DNA from: Trichomonas vaginalis G3
Lineage: Eukaryota; Parabasalia; Trichomonadida; Trichomonadidae
NCBI RefSeq assembly: GCF_026262505.1
Contig: NC_067206.1
Coordinates: forward strand, 33,743,896-33,807,895
DNA: 64,000 nucleotides
Direction of reading: 5' to 3'
In this document: piece by piece, positions 45,221 to 56,856 of the stretch
How positions within the stretch are numbered: position 1 is the stretch's first letter
Layout: each line of letters starts with the position of its first letter
Made by a program: the position numbers and the translations under genes
Notes under the pieces: model-generated
Databases searched by the model: none
Seen by the model: only the letters and a program-made list of their open reading frames with translations
What the model was told of the DNA's origin: nothing

Positions 45221-45412
45221 TTAAGGGTGCCCACCTCTTTGAATCATAGTATCAAAACCATCATTAACGGTTCCTTCTTCTAAAACGGTATCGAATGGTG
45301 GCGGTTGTTGCTGCTGTTGATGCTGTGATGGGATTTAAAAAATTCGTTGTGGTTGATTATTTGGAATCTGAAAGTTAAATCGATTTGGTTCCTTTTGTCT
45401 CTTCTGTGGCAT
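45221..45412 (-). pseudogene. small Gln/Pro-rich Maverick protein with an internal stop
   Basis: 64 codons in one frame: MPQKRQKEPNRFNFQIPNNQ...RIF, then TAA, then in the same frame IPSQHQQQQQPPPFDTVLEE...MIQRGGHP. The single in-frame stop follows a T run. The 3' half looks coding (Gln/Pro, acidic, conserved-looking tail). Position between polymerase and integrase. Function unknown. Confidence 0.4.
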
Positions 45413-45440
45413 TTCATTAAAAATACAATTTTAAATTGTA

Positions 45441-48400
45441 TTAAATAAATGGCATACAACATCCATTTTCACAACATACAGCCTTAGTGTGTGCTCCTGT
45501 TAATGCGGTCTTACCGATTGTTAAGCGAGTCATTGACCCGTTTTTAAGTTGTAAATTAATATTTTGACCATCAAATATCACTTTATCATTTATTATATCC
45601 AAATATTTTTTAGGTGTTAATTGCTTATTTTGTCGTAAACTAACACCTTTCATTTTTTGTGCAATCTTTTTAAAATCACTTCCATCAATTGAACCGTTGA
45701 ATGATGTATAACACTTAGGACATAAAGCAACCATGTTATCACCTTGTTTCTCAATTGCTAAACCCAATAATTTTTTCTCATGTGCTTTTTCTTCAGCTTT
45801 ATTCTTTAATTTAGGTTTAAATTTCTCATCAAAACAGAAGAAATCAAATGGTGCGAATTTGAAAATGTTTTTATCATAAAATTGTTTATCAGTAACAATT
45901 GCTTGAAATGCTTGAGTGTTAGGAAGACTTGGTCGCCAGCAATTGCCCAATAAGATGAATCAGTATCACCTTCAATGAAATGAAAACGATTAACATTCAG
46001 CATTTATACATAAAATCATAAATGAAAACCAAATACCAGTATTTTGCTTATCTAAAGTGAAGAATGCCTCTTGTAAACATGTATCACATCTATAAAATCT
46101 ATCTTTAAGCATCACTTGATATGTATCTTCACCTATTTCTCTTATGTTTTTAAACTTATTTGACATACATGCAACGCGTGCCTTCTGTGCATTCATTATT
46201 TTAGTCTTTGCGTAATTTTGTGTATTCATTGCATCGTAACCATATGATCCATTAAGTGAAATCTTGCAAAATAAACTTTTTCCTTTATTTCCTTCTAATT
46301 CAGCCTTTTGTCTTTCGTTCATAAATTTGTTCGCAAATTCATTAAAACAAGTGTTTTTAGTAAATGTTAAAATTGATTGAATGTCATCTGATAAAATGAA
46401 ATCTGTCTATTAGATACCAAAGATAATAAGAAGAAAATGGTTGATATTGGTTGTGTGTTGATGCTAACTGAGTTAATTTTCTCTGTTTCTGGTCAACTGG
46501 TAGATTGTTTGATTTCATGTAATTATACATAAAACGCCAATTGTTTTTTCATCTGTGATAATATCTAAGTTTCTTATTATCGGTAAAAAGTTTATGTAAT
46601 CATTAATGTATTTTTCATCAATGTGACCCTTTACTTCAGCCACGAATAAAGTATTTTTCTTCTTAATTATTCCCAGTGCTTTTGCTTTCTTTGTTGCTGT
46701 ATCACAAATGATAACACCATTCAATCTTCCCGGCATATACATTTTATGGTCAGTATATTGAATGAAATCATGAGGATTAGATGAAAATGATGAAGGATAT
46801 AATGAATTAAAATCAACACCAACGAAATGAGTCATAATGTTGGTGTGTCCTCATTTGATACAGTTTTAGTTTCTGGATTATATGAAAGTTTATTAATGTG
46901 CGTGATTCCTTTAAGATTAACACGATGTTGAACATTTGATAGACCACCAGTAATTCCATTACGGAGAATGTGATAAGCTTCAACTGAATCTAAAGTCATT
47001 GGTAAATTATTTTTTAATGCATAATTTCTTAAATTGATTCTTAAACGTTGAACATCTTCATCTTTATTTGATTTTACGACATTGCAATAACAACACATTA
47101 ACTGACAATTTTCTTTGGTATGTGGTTTTTCATTATCGATTCTATCCAATGTTGGTTTATTTGCATATGTAAACGCTTTACCACACATTTTGCATTTAGA
47201 TGAAAGGATTAAATCGTGATAGTATTGAAAATCATCCATTGAAACATTATTTTTAGTATCCCTTTCTGCTTTTTCATCTTGTTTCTTATATGATTCAATT
47301 TTATATTTCCAATACTTTTTCGTTAATTCAAAACTTGATTCTATCTCTTCCTCAGGATATTTTTCATTAGGATTAAAGTCTTTATATGCTAAAGCGTAAC
47401 GAATCATTGAAGCATTCGATGATAAAGAAAGATTATGAAGCATATCAATTTTATAAACAAATGTTTCTTCAATAATTTTATCGATTGGGTCAATCATAAT
47501 TTCAACATCTTTATTGCAATAATGAATAAAATATTCTAATCTATTCTTAAAGTTTTTAGTATCATTGAGATATATTTGATAATCACTATCTGATATAGTT
47601 TCTTGGTTAATGCTGAATAAAATGAATCTTGATGAATGGTTCCTCTTTATATAATTCTTCTTCGTAATTTTCCCACGTGATAAATTGATAAGGGAAAAAG
47701 GATTTAACACGTGATTTATTGTTTCCGAAATCTTGAGTGAATTGGTCTAATGTCCCACCCGCTATATAATTTCTGATGTCAATAAATCTCAATTCATATG
47801 GAACGTTTGTTTTCTTTACAATGATTTGCTTAAATTGTGAAGATGAACCCAGCATTGATTTTATTTTCCATTTTGCAGTGTTTAAATCACGAAGAATTAA
47901 ATTTAAATCAAACTTTCCCGAATTAAAACCTATGATATTCACTTTATTGAATTCCTCATCTAGAAGTTCTTTAAATGCTTCCTTCTGTTTTTCATTTAAT
48001 GTATGGACAAAGTCCCCGCCGTTTGCGACTTCATTAATTCTTCATATTGTTCAATATTTGATTTAGCAACTAATGAACAGGTTGAAAATAAAAACTCAAT
48101 CCAATCAGAAATAAAAGAATCACTCGAAGTTAAGCAAAAATTCCTCGTATATGTTTTATCATTTAATTTAACCGTTGATGATACCATGAATGGTTTTAAG
48201 TAAGCATTCAAAGTTGCACACTCGGAAAGTTGTAATTCTTCTTTAGTCTCTAATGTTTCAAAGTCAAAAGTAATATAATATCTTGTTGGTTTATAATATT
48301 CCTGCAAATTATGAGCTAATAACCACTGATATATCTTCTGTTTCGTAATATGTGGTGCATATGGTTGCTGTGTCTTTTGCAACTGAACGTCTTGAATTAA

Positions 48401-48898
48401 TCTTCCATTATTTTCTTTACATTTCTCACAATGCTTTAAAAATCTTCTTTGGTTTTTCCTTTCTGGATCATCACGGATAGAATAAACTTCTTCTTTACAA
48501 TATGGACAAACTCTATAGCCGGTGAGTGCTTCAACGTCTGTTATTCTGTCAGCGTGAAGTTTTCCACATGGACTCTGTGTTAATAAAATATTTACTGTTT
48601 CAAATTCTGGATCTATCATTATTGATTCCACTAATGGAAAGTCTACCTTATTTATGTCCACGTCTTCTGGTTGAGGATCACAATAATAGAAATCAATATT
48701 AACATTTAACATTCTCGCTAATCTCTCACTTTCTGATGAAATGTCAAACCCTTCATATGAATCTATTGCTTCATTTAAATAGCTTCTACGAGTTTTAGGA
48801 TTAACACCATCAGGAATGTTATAGAAGCGTTTAAATAACCTTCTACCTTCTGCTCTAATTTGATTATCATTCATTTTAGCTGTTCCGTTTTTGTTCAT
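45441..48898 (-). pseudogene. protein-primed DNA polymerase B with exonuclease and embedded HNH domain, at least five frameshifts
   Basis: Six open pieces on one strand cover a whole pPolB of about 1,150 codons. 48898-47996: N-terminal region, a CPYCKEE...CEKC zinc-ribbon-like part and ExoI (YYITFDFETLE). 47942-47607: ExoII (GFNSGKFDLNL). 47710-46832: ExoIII (YCNKDVEIM), then an HNH nuclease-like module with CKMCGKAF, LDRIDNEKPHT and ENCQLMCCYCN. 46835-46515: motif A (VGVDFNSLYPSS). 46322-45990: motif B (KISLNGSYGYD). 46003-45806: motif C (EGDTDSSYW, complete DTD). 45950-45441: thumb with ALCPKCY and KMKGVSLRQNK. The enzyme class replicates linear DNA from a protein primer. Non-functional as read. 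Confidence 0.85.
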
Positions 48899-48947
48899 TT
48901 ATGTAAGAATAAAAAATTAAAAAATAAATAAAAATAAAGTTTATTTT

Positions 48948-49895
48948 TTAAAGCCCATAAAATGAATTAAGAACACATAAATTTTTATCATCTGCGACGT
49001 GACGAATACATTTTAATTTACTCAAGAATGCGTACCCTGATACATTAAATCTAATTCCTGTCTTATTTAATTTCACAACTTTGAAAAGGAATGTATGAAT
49101 AGCTATAAAATGATGAGAAGATGTTTTATGGGTTGCTTCCATTTTTTCTGAAATAAATGAATAAATATAATGTTTATAGTTTTCATATCTTTTATGTTCT
49201 TAATAACGAATGGTATAGACCTTTCCACTTCGTCTTCCTTCGGTGCTGTTCTTTCATATGAAACATTATTGGTATCTTCAATAATGAAACCACAATCACA
49301 CAAAATTTTTATGTTCCAATGGTTTCTTTTGATATTTTATCTAATAAATCAAAAACTTTATCAACACCTGTGCATTTATTTAAATAATAATTTGTGTAAA
49401 TATCATGATCTTCTTTCTTAATCGTATTAGTTGCATATGTCACGTTTTTAAGAGCTTTTTTGAATTTTTCGGAATCTAAAGGTGGTGAAAGTAGGATACA
49501 GGGTATTCTTCATTATCAATAAATTGTAACTTATGTTTACGAATAAATTTAGTACCTTCTTCTGAAAGTGTTTCGTCTATTTCACCATCTAATAAATTTT
49601 GTGTTGATTCTGAGACATAATTTTTATATCTTTCTTCATGAGATTTCTGAACTTCTGATTCCGAAGCTGGGATATTCATTAAACCCTCTACTTCATTTTC
49701 ATTATATTTTTCAACTTCTCTTAATTCCTTAATTTTTTCATCTATTTCATCTCTTATTTTTTCCAGTCTTTCAATTTCATTGCATTCATCATCTTTAATC
49801 CGTTCTTCATAATATTCAGGGAAAACATCAGGTTCTTTAGGTTTTTCTTCTTTAGATGTGGGATATAAGAAATTTATAACATCATCTTTATTCAT
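48948..49895 (-). pseudogene. unknown acidic Maverick protein, about four frameshifts
   Basis: Starts MNKDDVINFLYPTSKEEKPK at 49895, with an acidic coiled coil (DEIDEKIKELREVEKY). The frame breaks near 49480 and continues LDSEKFKKALKNVTYATNTI...NKCTGVDKVFDLLDK, breaks near 49310 (CDCGFIIEDTNNVSYERTAP), and again near 49160, ending in MEATHKTSSHHFIAIHTFLF ... NLCVLNSFYGL at 48948. About 315 codons. It lies upstream of the polymerase on the same strand. It could be the terminal protein or a replication accessory by position, but no motif supports this. Confidence 0.45.
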
Positions 49896-50050
49896 TTTTC
49901 CATCATAATCAAATCATTTAAAAACTCCGCGAATTTTTGACAATTTCTTAAATAATATTTATCAACCTCATAACCCGCCTCCTCTAATATATCCTTTATT
50001 TCCTCGTTTGTGAATCCCAATTTTTTAACGTCGTTAGTCTTGACGCTCAT
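49892..50050 (-). CDS. 52-aa Maverick protein overlapping the next start (ATGA)
   Basis: MSVKTNDVKKLGFTNEEIKD ILEEAGYEVDKYYLRN..., helical and acidic, ending LNDLIMMEK. Its stop overlaps the next start codon (ATGA), an arrangement usual for adjacent compact genes. First gene inside the right terminal repeat. Function unknown. Confidence 0.5.
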   Translation of the reverse strand: MSVKTNDVKKLGFTNEEIKDILEEAGYEVDKYYLRNCQKFAEFLNDLIMMEK

Positions 50051-50131
50051 TTCATACAAAATAAAAATAAATTATTCAAAAATGTAAGACATTGAATTTT
50101 TAAAGTTTATTTCATTATGGTAGTGAATCTT

Positions 50132-50254
50132 TCATTCATGAAAATAATTATTTCTAATTTCTTTTTCTCGTTTATGAGGTCTTTGATTATGACTCCATTG
50201 ATTCCATTCAGGATTTAAACAATGTTTAATTAATCGCGGAATATCTGACATCAT
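50132..50254 (-). CDS. TIR-encoded 40-aa ORF, right copy
   Basis: Same first 32 residues as the left-end ORF at 3441 (MMSDIPRLIKHCLNPEWN...) with a different last eight (IRNNYFHE) where it leaves the repeat. Inward-pointing. See the left copy for caveats. Confidence 0.3.
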   Translation of the reverse strand: MMSDIPRLIKHCLNPEWNQWSHNQRPHKREKEIRNNYFHE

Positions 50255-50526
50255 CTATATATAGCTTCTTTTATAAAAGATGAAATAAATTATTTTAAAA
50301 TTAATGTTAATTTTTTAAAATGTGTTTATGTATGGGCTGAGTGTAAATGTCTTACAATTTTGAAAATTTTTTAAATCTTGATTTATTCAAAAACGTAAGA
50401 ATAAAAACCGTCAGAATCATACATTTTTTACTTCATATGTTAAAAAAAATGATACAAAATCGCTCGATATTGTATGAATTCTTACGTTTACAAAAAAAGT
50501 CACACAACCCATCCTATCCTACTACT
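50159..50526 (-). repeat. right terminal inverted repeat of the outer Maverick
   Basis: 368 bp, inverted match of 3169-3536, followed by the TCTAAT target duplication at 50527-50532. Confidence 0.92.
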
Positions 50527-50532
50527 TCTAAT

Positions 50533-51125
50533 GTCATCGCAATAATCTGTTTTTTTCTAGAACATCTACACTAAGATCATAGCAGTCAAACCGGTATTTC
50601 TGTATTCGCTTACATTTGACTTTCTTTTCATGCCAAAATTTGGAATTGAAATTTAATATTGATTACTGAATTGTTTAAGGCATAATATGTATTAATCATA
50701 CATACACTTGCTATAATAATGACTATTTTACATAAAAAATCTAATGTTTTTGATTTTAACATAAATTTGGTGATTTCGAGGAAAATCCATGAATAATGTC
50801 TTAACTGTCCTTCTCTGTTTACGTTATATTATAGACATGCCTGGAAGGAATTCAATCATTAATTCTTAATACGATAACGACTAAACTATGTAAATAATGG
50901 GAAGTTCTCAAAGAGAATTATGAGAGCATTTGATATTTGCTGAAATTAAAACAGTATTGTCGTAATCATAAAACGGTTATTTCGGAATAATGACAAAAAT
51001 ACGATTATTTATTTCCGAAAGAAGTCGCGTTAACAATAAATGAAAAACATGATAATCTAATGATAATAGGATTATCCCGAAAATTTAGATTAAGAGCGGA
51101 AAACGGTTTGTTTTTAATCTGAATA
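50533..51125. other. AT-rich host DNA, no gene seen
   Basis: Continuation of the host sequence interrupted by the outer Maverick (joins 3162 across TCTAAT). No open frame, repeat or element end recognised. Confidence 0.55.
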
Positions 51126-52076
51126 AATTACGAAAAAAAATCATCTGTAAAGGATGGCGGAGTATGGAACAGCTACTTTAACACTCGCTTTTTAGGTCAA
51201 AAGACCAAATACTGCCAAAATTGCAATCTTACAATTGGAAAAGGTCAGTATTACTTTAACCCAATTAATGATTCACTATTCCTTCATAATCGTTGTAATT
51301 TCATCAATTGCACTTCAGAAGAAGATGGAGGTTGCATTTACTACAGCATTGGAAGTGATAGCTCAATTGTTCAAAGAAAGTTTTGTTGTACAAACTGTCA
51401 ATGTCAGCATTACGGACATTTTTCGTTTTCAAAAGTTGGTCCAAATAACTTAAATTTTTTCATAGAAGGTTCTCTTTCTGATATTGGTAGTGAAGATTTT
51501 GGAGAAGAAGCAGTAGATGTTGAGAGTGATGAAATTGTTGTTTCTTCAACAAATTTCACTTCATGCAAAGCTTTACAACAATCTGTTGGTTGGTTTAAGT
51601 GTCCTTCTCAGAATTATGTGATGCAGTTCAATTACACTAATATCGTTCTAAATATAGCAACCGATAATTTTGGAGGAATGATGAATATTCATTATAATGC
51701 TTCTATATTTTCGTGTAATTTCGTAAATAATACAAATACGATGTCTTTATTTGGAACTATCACTCATTATTTTAATACGCTTACAATAGAAAGCAGTTCA
51801 TTCGTCAACAACACTGCCCCAAATGGATCGGTTTTGATCAGGAACAATGATGGAGATATTTTGATAGTTAATGATTGTTTCATTGATAAATCTATTTCAC
51901 AAAAATTTTATCGGAAAATCATTCCAAGTAATCCAAGAACACGACTTGGAGACAAAGAGATTCGTTTTTCAGATGAAATCTGTGATGCAAAGTTTGCACC
52001 TATTAGTATAAAATATAATTTTCTTAATAGACTTCTTAATTTCTCCCTCCTTATAAACATTTTTTGTAAAGCATAA
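51126..52076 (+). pseudogene. cysteine-rich surface-protein-family fragment 1
   Basis: One open frame of about 315 codons without an initiating ATG or signal peptide. It runs from VKDGGVWNSYFNTRFLGQKT through CQNCNLTIGKGQYYF, LHNRCNFINCTSEEDGGCIY, SSIVQRKFCCTNCQCQ, VVSSTNFTSCKALQQSV and NFVNNTNTMSLFGTI to a stop at 52076 after a hydrophobic stretch (LLNFSLLINIFC). It has many CxxC/CC pairs and N-x-S/T sites, with regularly spaced beta-strand-like repeats, so a secreted or surface beta-helix-like protein is plausible. No named family recognised. It lacks its start, so it is a truncated copy or starts at a non-ATG codon. Confidence 0.6.
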
Positions 52077-52367
52077 ATTTATCCTCGTGCAGGAATACCA
52101 AAAATTGAGTGATTTGAGAATTAATAATGAAGATAATCTTCTCAAATTAATGAATAGATATATAAAGAATCTTGAGCATAATTTTACAGAGTCATAAATT
52201 CGAAAGCATTCATGGAAGGATAAAAGTGTTCGAATTAATGTTTAGAATAAATGCATATGTAATTTCTTCAAGTTTTGCAAGATTAAGGTCGATTAATCGG
52301 TTTGTTGGTGTAACTATCATTCTCAGGATATTTTCGAGGTTTTACCAATCATGAGGTTAATACTGTT

Positions 52368-53390
52368 TTATCGGCGTGTTGCGCCAATAAATTAAATGCT
52401 AATTTAGATTCATCTCTCAGAGAGGACAATCCATGGAAAATTTACTTCAATAGTCAATTTAGAGGTGAAGAAGCAAAATCATGCATAAACTGTAACTTAT
52501 CACCAGGAAAAGGTCAATATTACTTAGACGAATGTACTTTTTATAATGATAAAGACCGAGTTATCAACTTTAACTCAATCAATGACTCATTATTTCTACA
52601 TAATCGGTGTTTTTTTAGTCATTGCACTTCAGCAGAAGATGGAAGTTGCGTTTACTACAATGTTGACAGAAATAGTTCAATTGTTCAACGAAAGTTCTGT
52701 TGTACGAAATGCGAAAGCTCTAAAAATGGACATTTTTCATATACAAAAGTTGATCCAAATAACATAAACTTTTTTATTGAAAGTTCGCTTTTCGATGTAG
52801 GAAATGAAAGTATTGGTCATGAAGTAATTCATGCAGAAAAAGATAATATCATAGTTTCATCAACAAAATTTTCATCAAATAATTCTCCAGACGTAGCTAC
52901 TTGTTATTTGTATTCTGAATCAAATAATTACATAACAACACTCAACTATTCAACAGTCATTTATAATAAAGCAACAGTTGATAACAGTGTGATTATAGAT
53001 ATTTACTTTACCTCTTTGATTGATTCGTGTAATATTATAAATAATACTAATACACAATCAAAATCTGGAATTATTTACCATAGAGATTTTTCTCTTACTG
53101 TAAAAAGTTGTTCTTTTATTAACAACACTGTTCCTGAAGGTAAATATTTGATATATAACAATCAAGATCAATTAACAGTTGATAGTTGTTACATTGACAA
53201 TTTGATTTCAACAACATTTTATAGTAATGTAAAACCTACTAATGCAAGAGAACTATTTACTAACAAATTGATTCATTTTTCAACTGATAATTGCCAAGCA
53301 GAATTTGCAATTATCAATAAAAGTATTTCTGAAGTTAATAAACTTTATCTTTTCTACATTTCTATACTAAACATTAATAACTCTTCATAG
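52368..53390 (+). pseudogene. cysteine-rich surface-protein-family fragment 2
   Basis: About 340 codons open in one frame, starting abruptly inside the signal-peptide region (LSACCANKLNANLDSSLRED) with no in-frame ATG. Then NCNLSPGKGQYYLDECTFYN, LHNRCFFSHCTSAEDGSCVY, SSIVQRKFCCTKCESSKNGH, STVIYNKATVDNS, LIDSCNIINNTN, LTVKSCSFINNTVPEGKYLI, LTVDSCYIDN and a C-terminal region to 53390. It is the longest intact body of the family here and shows the full C-terminus absent from the tandem-array copies. The missing signal sequence suggests a promoterless copy. Confidence 0.6.
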
Positions 53391-53497
53391 TCTGCAACTT
53401 ATATTATAAATTCCGGTGCTCTTTCCCTGTTTGGCATAACGTTCAATATAAATCACGTCCGTATGTATCATAATGAGATAAAACATATAATATATAA

Positions 53498-54272
53498 TTA
53501 ATAAAGTAATATATTATTACTTCTTACGACCTGTGTGGTTTTCGTCGCCGCATTGGTTTTCTCCGTCTGAATAGAAACGTTCGCTTTCTGTTTGACAAGG
53601 ATCTGTTGACTGCAAAGATGGATCGTGCCATAGTTCTCGGACATGCACTGGCGGAATTCATACATGTGAAGGCTAATGTCGATCTTAAATGAAACAAGCA
53701 TATCCTTGAATGAGTCATGGAGCAAAACGTGGAAACTCTCGTCAATACCAAGTGTAAAACAACATAAGTCAAGAACTAATGAGACTTCATCAACAGATTT
53801 CATTTAAGATAACTTACATTAACAGATTTTTTTATCATTAATATCTTCTGGTGGTTTGATTGAACAGACTTCGAGGTTACTTTGTGAACTGTTTGCGCTG
53901 CGACCACTAGATAAGTTGCAATATGGGTGCAAGTGCTTTTGCTTCTTCTGAAGAGTAGCACATCAACGAGACTTCTTCTTGTATCGGTTTTTCCTTAGTA
54001 GGAGAAACATTGACAGGAGCGGGAGGTGTTGTCTCATCAAGAAGTTTAGATGATGATGTGATCTCCCGTGAAATATGATTGCGAACTTCGTGTTCTGATG
54101 AAACACAGGACAAAAGTTGTTCACAAAGCGAAATTGTGACATACATGATAGTACGAACAATGTCTTTGTCGACGTACAACTTAGTACTAGCAACACTATG
54201 TGCTTTCGATAAATCATGATATTGTGTGATCAAGTCCTTTGTAAATATTGAAGACAGTTCAAAATTTCCCAA
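53498..54272 (-). pseudogene. unknown host gene, duplicate A
   Basis: N-terminal piece (54272-53907): MGNFELSSIFTKDLITQYHD ... VDKDIVRTIMYVTISLCEQL ... TPPAPVNVSPTKEKPIQEEV. After a frame change it continues SSGRSANSSQSNLEVCSIKP PEDINDKK, and after another, SLVLDLCCFTLGIDESFHVL LHDSFKDMLVSFKIDISLHM ... ILVKQKANVSIQTEKTNA to 53498. Low-complexity middle, helical ends. Clearly homologous to duplicate B at 54393-56460. No family recognised. Confidence 0.5.
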
Positions 54273-55073
54273 ATTAATTCTTGCAGTTGATATATAGATG
54301 TATATTAAATAAAGTTAAATAATTTCCATTACATCTGAATTTGATAAAACATATAATATATTATTAATATAATTAAATAAAGTAAAATAATATTACTTCT
54401 TAAGTCCTGTGTGGTTTTGGTCACCACATTGTATCTCTCCATCTTTACGTAGAGCAGAAAAGGTCTGGATAGAAACGTTCTCTTTCTGTTTGACAAAAAT
54501 ATGTTGACTGCAAAAACAGGTCATGCTGTATTTCTCGGACATGCACTGGCTGATTTCGTGCATGTGAAGGATAATGTCGCTCTTGAATGAAACAAGCATG
54601 TTCTTGAATGAGTCCATGGAGCAAATCGTGGAAACTCTCATCAATACCAATTGGAAAACCATCTACGTCAAGAACTAATGACATTGCACTAAGAAGCTTG
54701 GCACGTGATTTCTTATCATTGATGTCTTCTGGTGGTTTGATTGAGCAGACTTCAAGAGAAAGAATAGATGCAACTTCGAGGGTAGTCTGTGAACTGTTTG
54801 CGCTGCGACCACTAGATAAGTCGCGATGTGGATGTTAGGGCTTTGGCTTTTCCTGACGAGTAACAAGTGACATCACGGAGACTTCTTATTGGATCATTTC
54901 TTCCTTAGGAGGAAGAGCATTGTCTGGAACTGGTTGTGTTGTCTCATCAAGAAGTTTAGATGATGATGTGATGATCCATGAAATATGATTGCGAACAAAA
55001 GTTGTTCATCAAACGAACTTGTGAGATCATTGATAGTACGAACAATATCTTTGTCGATGTTCAACTTAGTATA

Positions 55074-56371
55074 GGGTGTCCAAAGGTGTGTTTAGCACAA
55101 ACCTGAATACTGCGAATAGAAATAAACAAGTTACATATATATAAAGTTTATTTAAATATAATCACCATTGGATTCAATCACGCGTTCGCAGCGATCGATC
55201 CAGGCTTGAAAGACACGCTTTAAATCATCATGAGAAAATTGCTCAAATTGCTCTCTTACAAAATTTTCAAGATCATCTGGACTCGCGAATTCGCGTCCTT
55301 CAGCTCTCTTTTTTAGCGTGCCGAATAAATAAAAGTCAGAGGGTGCAATATCAGGTGAATAAATTGGGTTTGGAACAACTTTGACATTGTTTTCCACCAA
55401 GTAATTCATTACCTTATGACTTTTGTGAACTCTTGAATTATCAAAATGAATTGCAAACTTTTGTTTTTGTTGTTTGGATTTCTCAAACTCATCAGAATTG
55501 ATAATTTGAGTAAGAACATTGTCAATTAGATACTGAGCATTCATCGTATTAGGTTTTTGAAGAATATCAATTGCGATGATGTCATTCACGCCCCAAAAAA
55601 CCGACAACATAATCATTGGTGTGTCAATTTTTTTCTTCGGGAATGTTTGCGGATTTTCATCCTTCGGGATCCACATGATTTTGGCTTCTGTTGCATATTG
55701 AAACCAAGACTCGTCCCCTGTTACTAAAAAGCGAAACTTCTTGGATTGATACGCACCCAATATAGAGAGGAGCTCTTTCGAAGATTGGACTCTAGATTTT
55801 TTTTGAACTGAATTAAGGTTGTGCGGAACCCAACGTGTATACGCTAGTTTGTAGTTCAAATAATTATGCAGATAATAACTGACTGTTGTACGTGGTATCT
55901 TTGTCATCTCCTCTATCCTTCTGAGTGATGCTCTTGGGTCTTCATCTAGCGCTTGAAGAATTGCTTTGATTTTTCTTTGATCCGGCGATTTTTGTCAATT
56001 TTTATGATGGGCGCCTTTTTGTTCATGAAGTGATACATCCTAACATGATACGTTACAGTGGAATAGCTAGGAGCATCCATACCGAAGCATTTTACCAATG
56101 TCTCGTAGATTTTTTACAGTCTTTGCATTTTTTTGCAAGAGCGAGGATGTTTTCTTTATGATTCATTAAAAAAATGAAAAAAATCCCGCCAAAATTTCCC
56201 GCGAAACCGCCTCTTGTCTCAAAATTCATTTTATATCCCGGCATGGCGCCAAAATACAACTTACTCATCATATACATATATTCATATTTTTTATTATATA
56301 TTTATAATCAGCATATATCTCCTTTAATAGTCTCATATAGAGCGCTGTGCTAAACGCACCTTTGGACACCC
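55074..56371 (-). mobile_element. mariner element copy 3
   Basis: 1298 bp, TA on both sides (55072-55073 and 56372-56373), inverted ends as in copies 1 and 2, minus orientation. Confidence 0.93.
55152..56166 (-). pseudogene. mariner transposase copy 3, two N-terminal frameshifts
   Basis: The catalytic part (55907-55152) is open with TGDESW, HFDNSR and PSDFYLF. The N-terminal region from MNHKENIL (about 56166) has the same six-A run as copy 2, causing a frameshift, and a second missing A near 55995 in the DKKSPDQRK segment. The DNA-binding domain is therefore disrupted. One substitution (MIML for MMML) distinguishes the catalytic part. Confidence 0.88.
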
Positions 56372-56529
56372 TATACTAACAACACTGTGAATTTTCGAAA
56401 AATCACAATAAGGTGTGATCAACTCACCAAATGGCTGTGAATAGCCGCTTCGGTGTTTCATTATAGTCAAAATATTACGTGCAAGATCAGAACAAAACTA
56501 TTTATCAATTTTAATTTTTTTTTCGAGAT

Positions 56530-56856
56530 AAGGATAGAGTTATTAACTTTTACCCAATTAATGATTCATTGTTCCTTCATAATCGTTGTAATTTCATCAA
56601 TTGCACTTCAGAAGAAGATGGAGGTTGCATTTACTACAGCATTGGAAGTGATAGCTCAATTGTTCAAAGAAAGTTTTGTTGTACAAACTATCAATGTCAG
56701 CATTACAGGCATTTTTCGTTTTCAAAAGTTGGTCTAAATATTTCTCTGATGTAGGTAGTGTAGATTTTGGAGAAGAGGCAATAGATGATGAGAGTGATGA
56801 AATTGTCGTTTCTTCAACAAATTTCTCTTCTTGCAAAACTTTACAACAAGCTGTTA
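56530..56856 (+). pseudogene. cysteine-rich family stub upstream of the tandem array
   Basis: Matches fragment 1 from DRVINFYPINDSLFLHNRCN through SSIVQRKFCCTNYQCQHYRH, with an internal deletion, to SSTNFSSCKTLQQAV. It ends at CTGTTA, where the first array unit begins with TTTTTTATCATCG. This junction is the empty form of the site that holds the pogo-like transposon in the array units. Confidence 0.65.

Larger units (their letters stand above)
3169..50526. mobile_element. outer Maverick/Polinton element (47.4 kb including nested insertions)
   Basis: Both ends carry the same sequence in inverted orientation, beginning AGTAGTAGGATAGGATGG, over 368 bp, flanked by a perfect 6-bp duplication TCTAAT (3163-3168 and 50527-50532). 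A 5-6 bp duplication and long inverted ends are Maverick hallmarks. The gene content fits: integrase, protein-primed DNA polymerase B, packaging ATPase, capsid-like genes, primase-helicase. It has been interrupted by mariner 1, a second Maverick with a host gene fragment, and mariner 2 inside the integrase gene. Net of the 3993-30263 insertion and mariner 2 it is about 20 kb, typical for the class. The major capsid, polymerase and primase-helicase genes are frameshifted, so this copy looks non-autonomous. Confidence 0.92.
54393..56460 (-). pseudogene. unknown host gene, duplicate B, interrupted by mariner 3
   Basis: Same gene as duplicate A: the 5' part lies beyond the mariner (about 56460-56372, ELITPYCDFSKIHSV) and continues at 55071 (IDKDIVRTINDLTSSFDEQL). 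Later pieces read SSGRSANSSQTTLEVAS, SIKPPEDINDKKSRAKLLSA MSLVLDVDGFPIGIDESFHD, then after a frame change NMLVSFKSDIILHMHEISQC ... ENVSIQTFSALRKDGEIQCG to 54393. Compared with duplicate A it has several indels and the mariner at a TA that duplicate A still shows empty (near 54190). Decayed. Confidence 0.5.
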
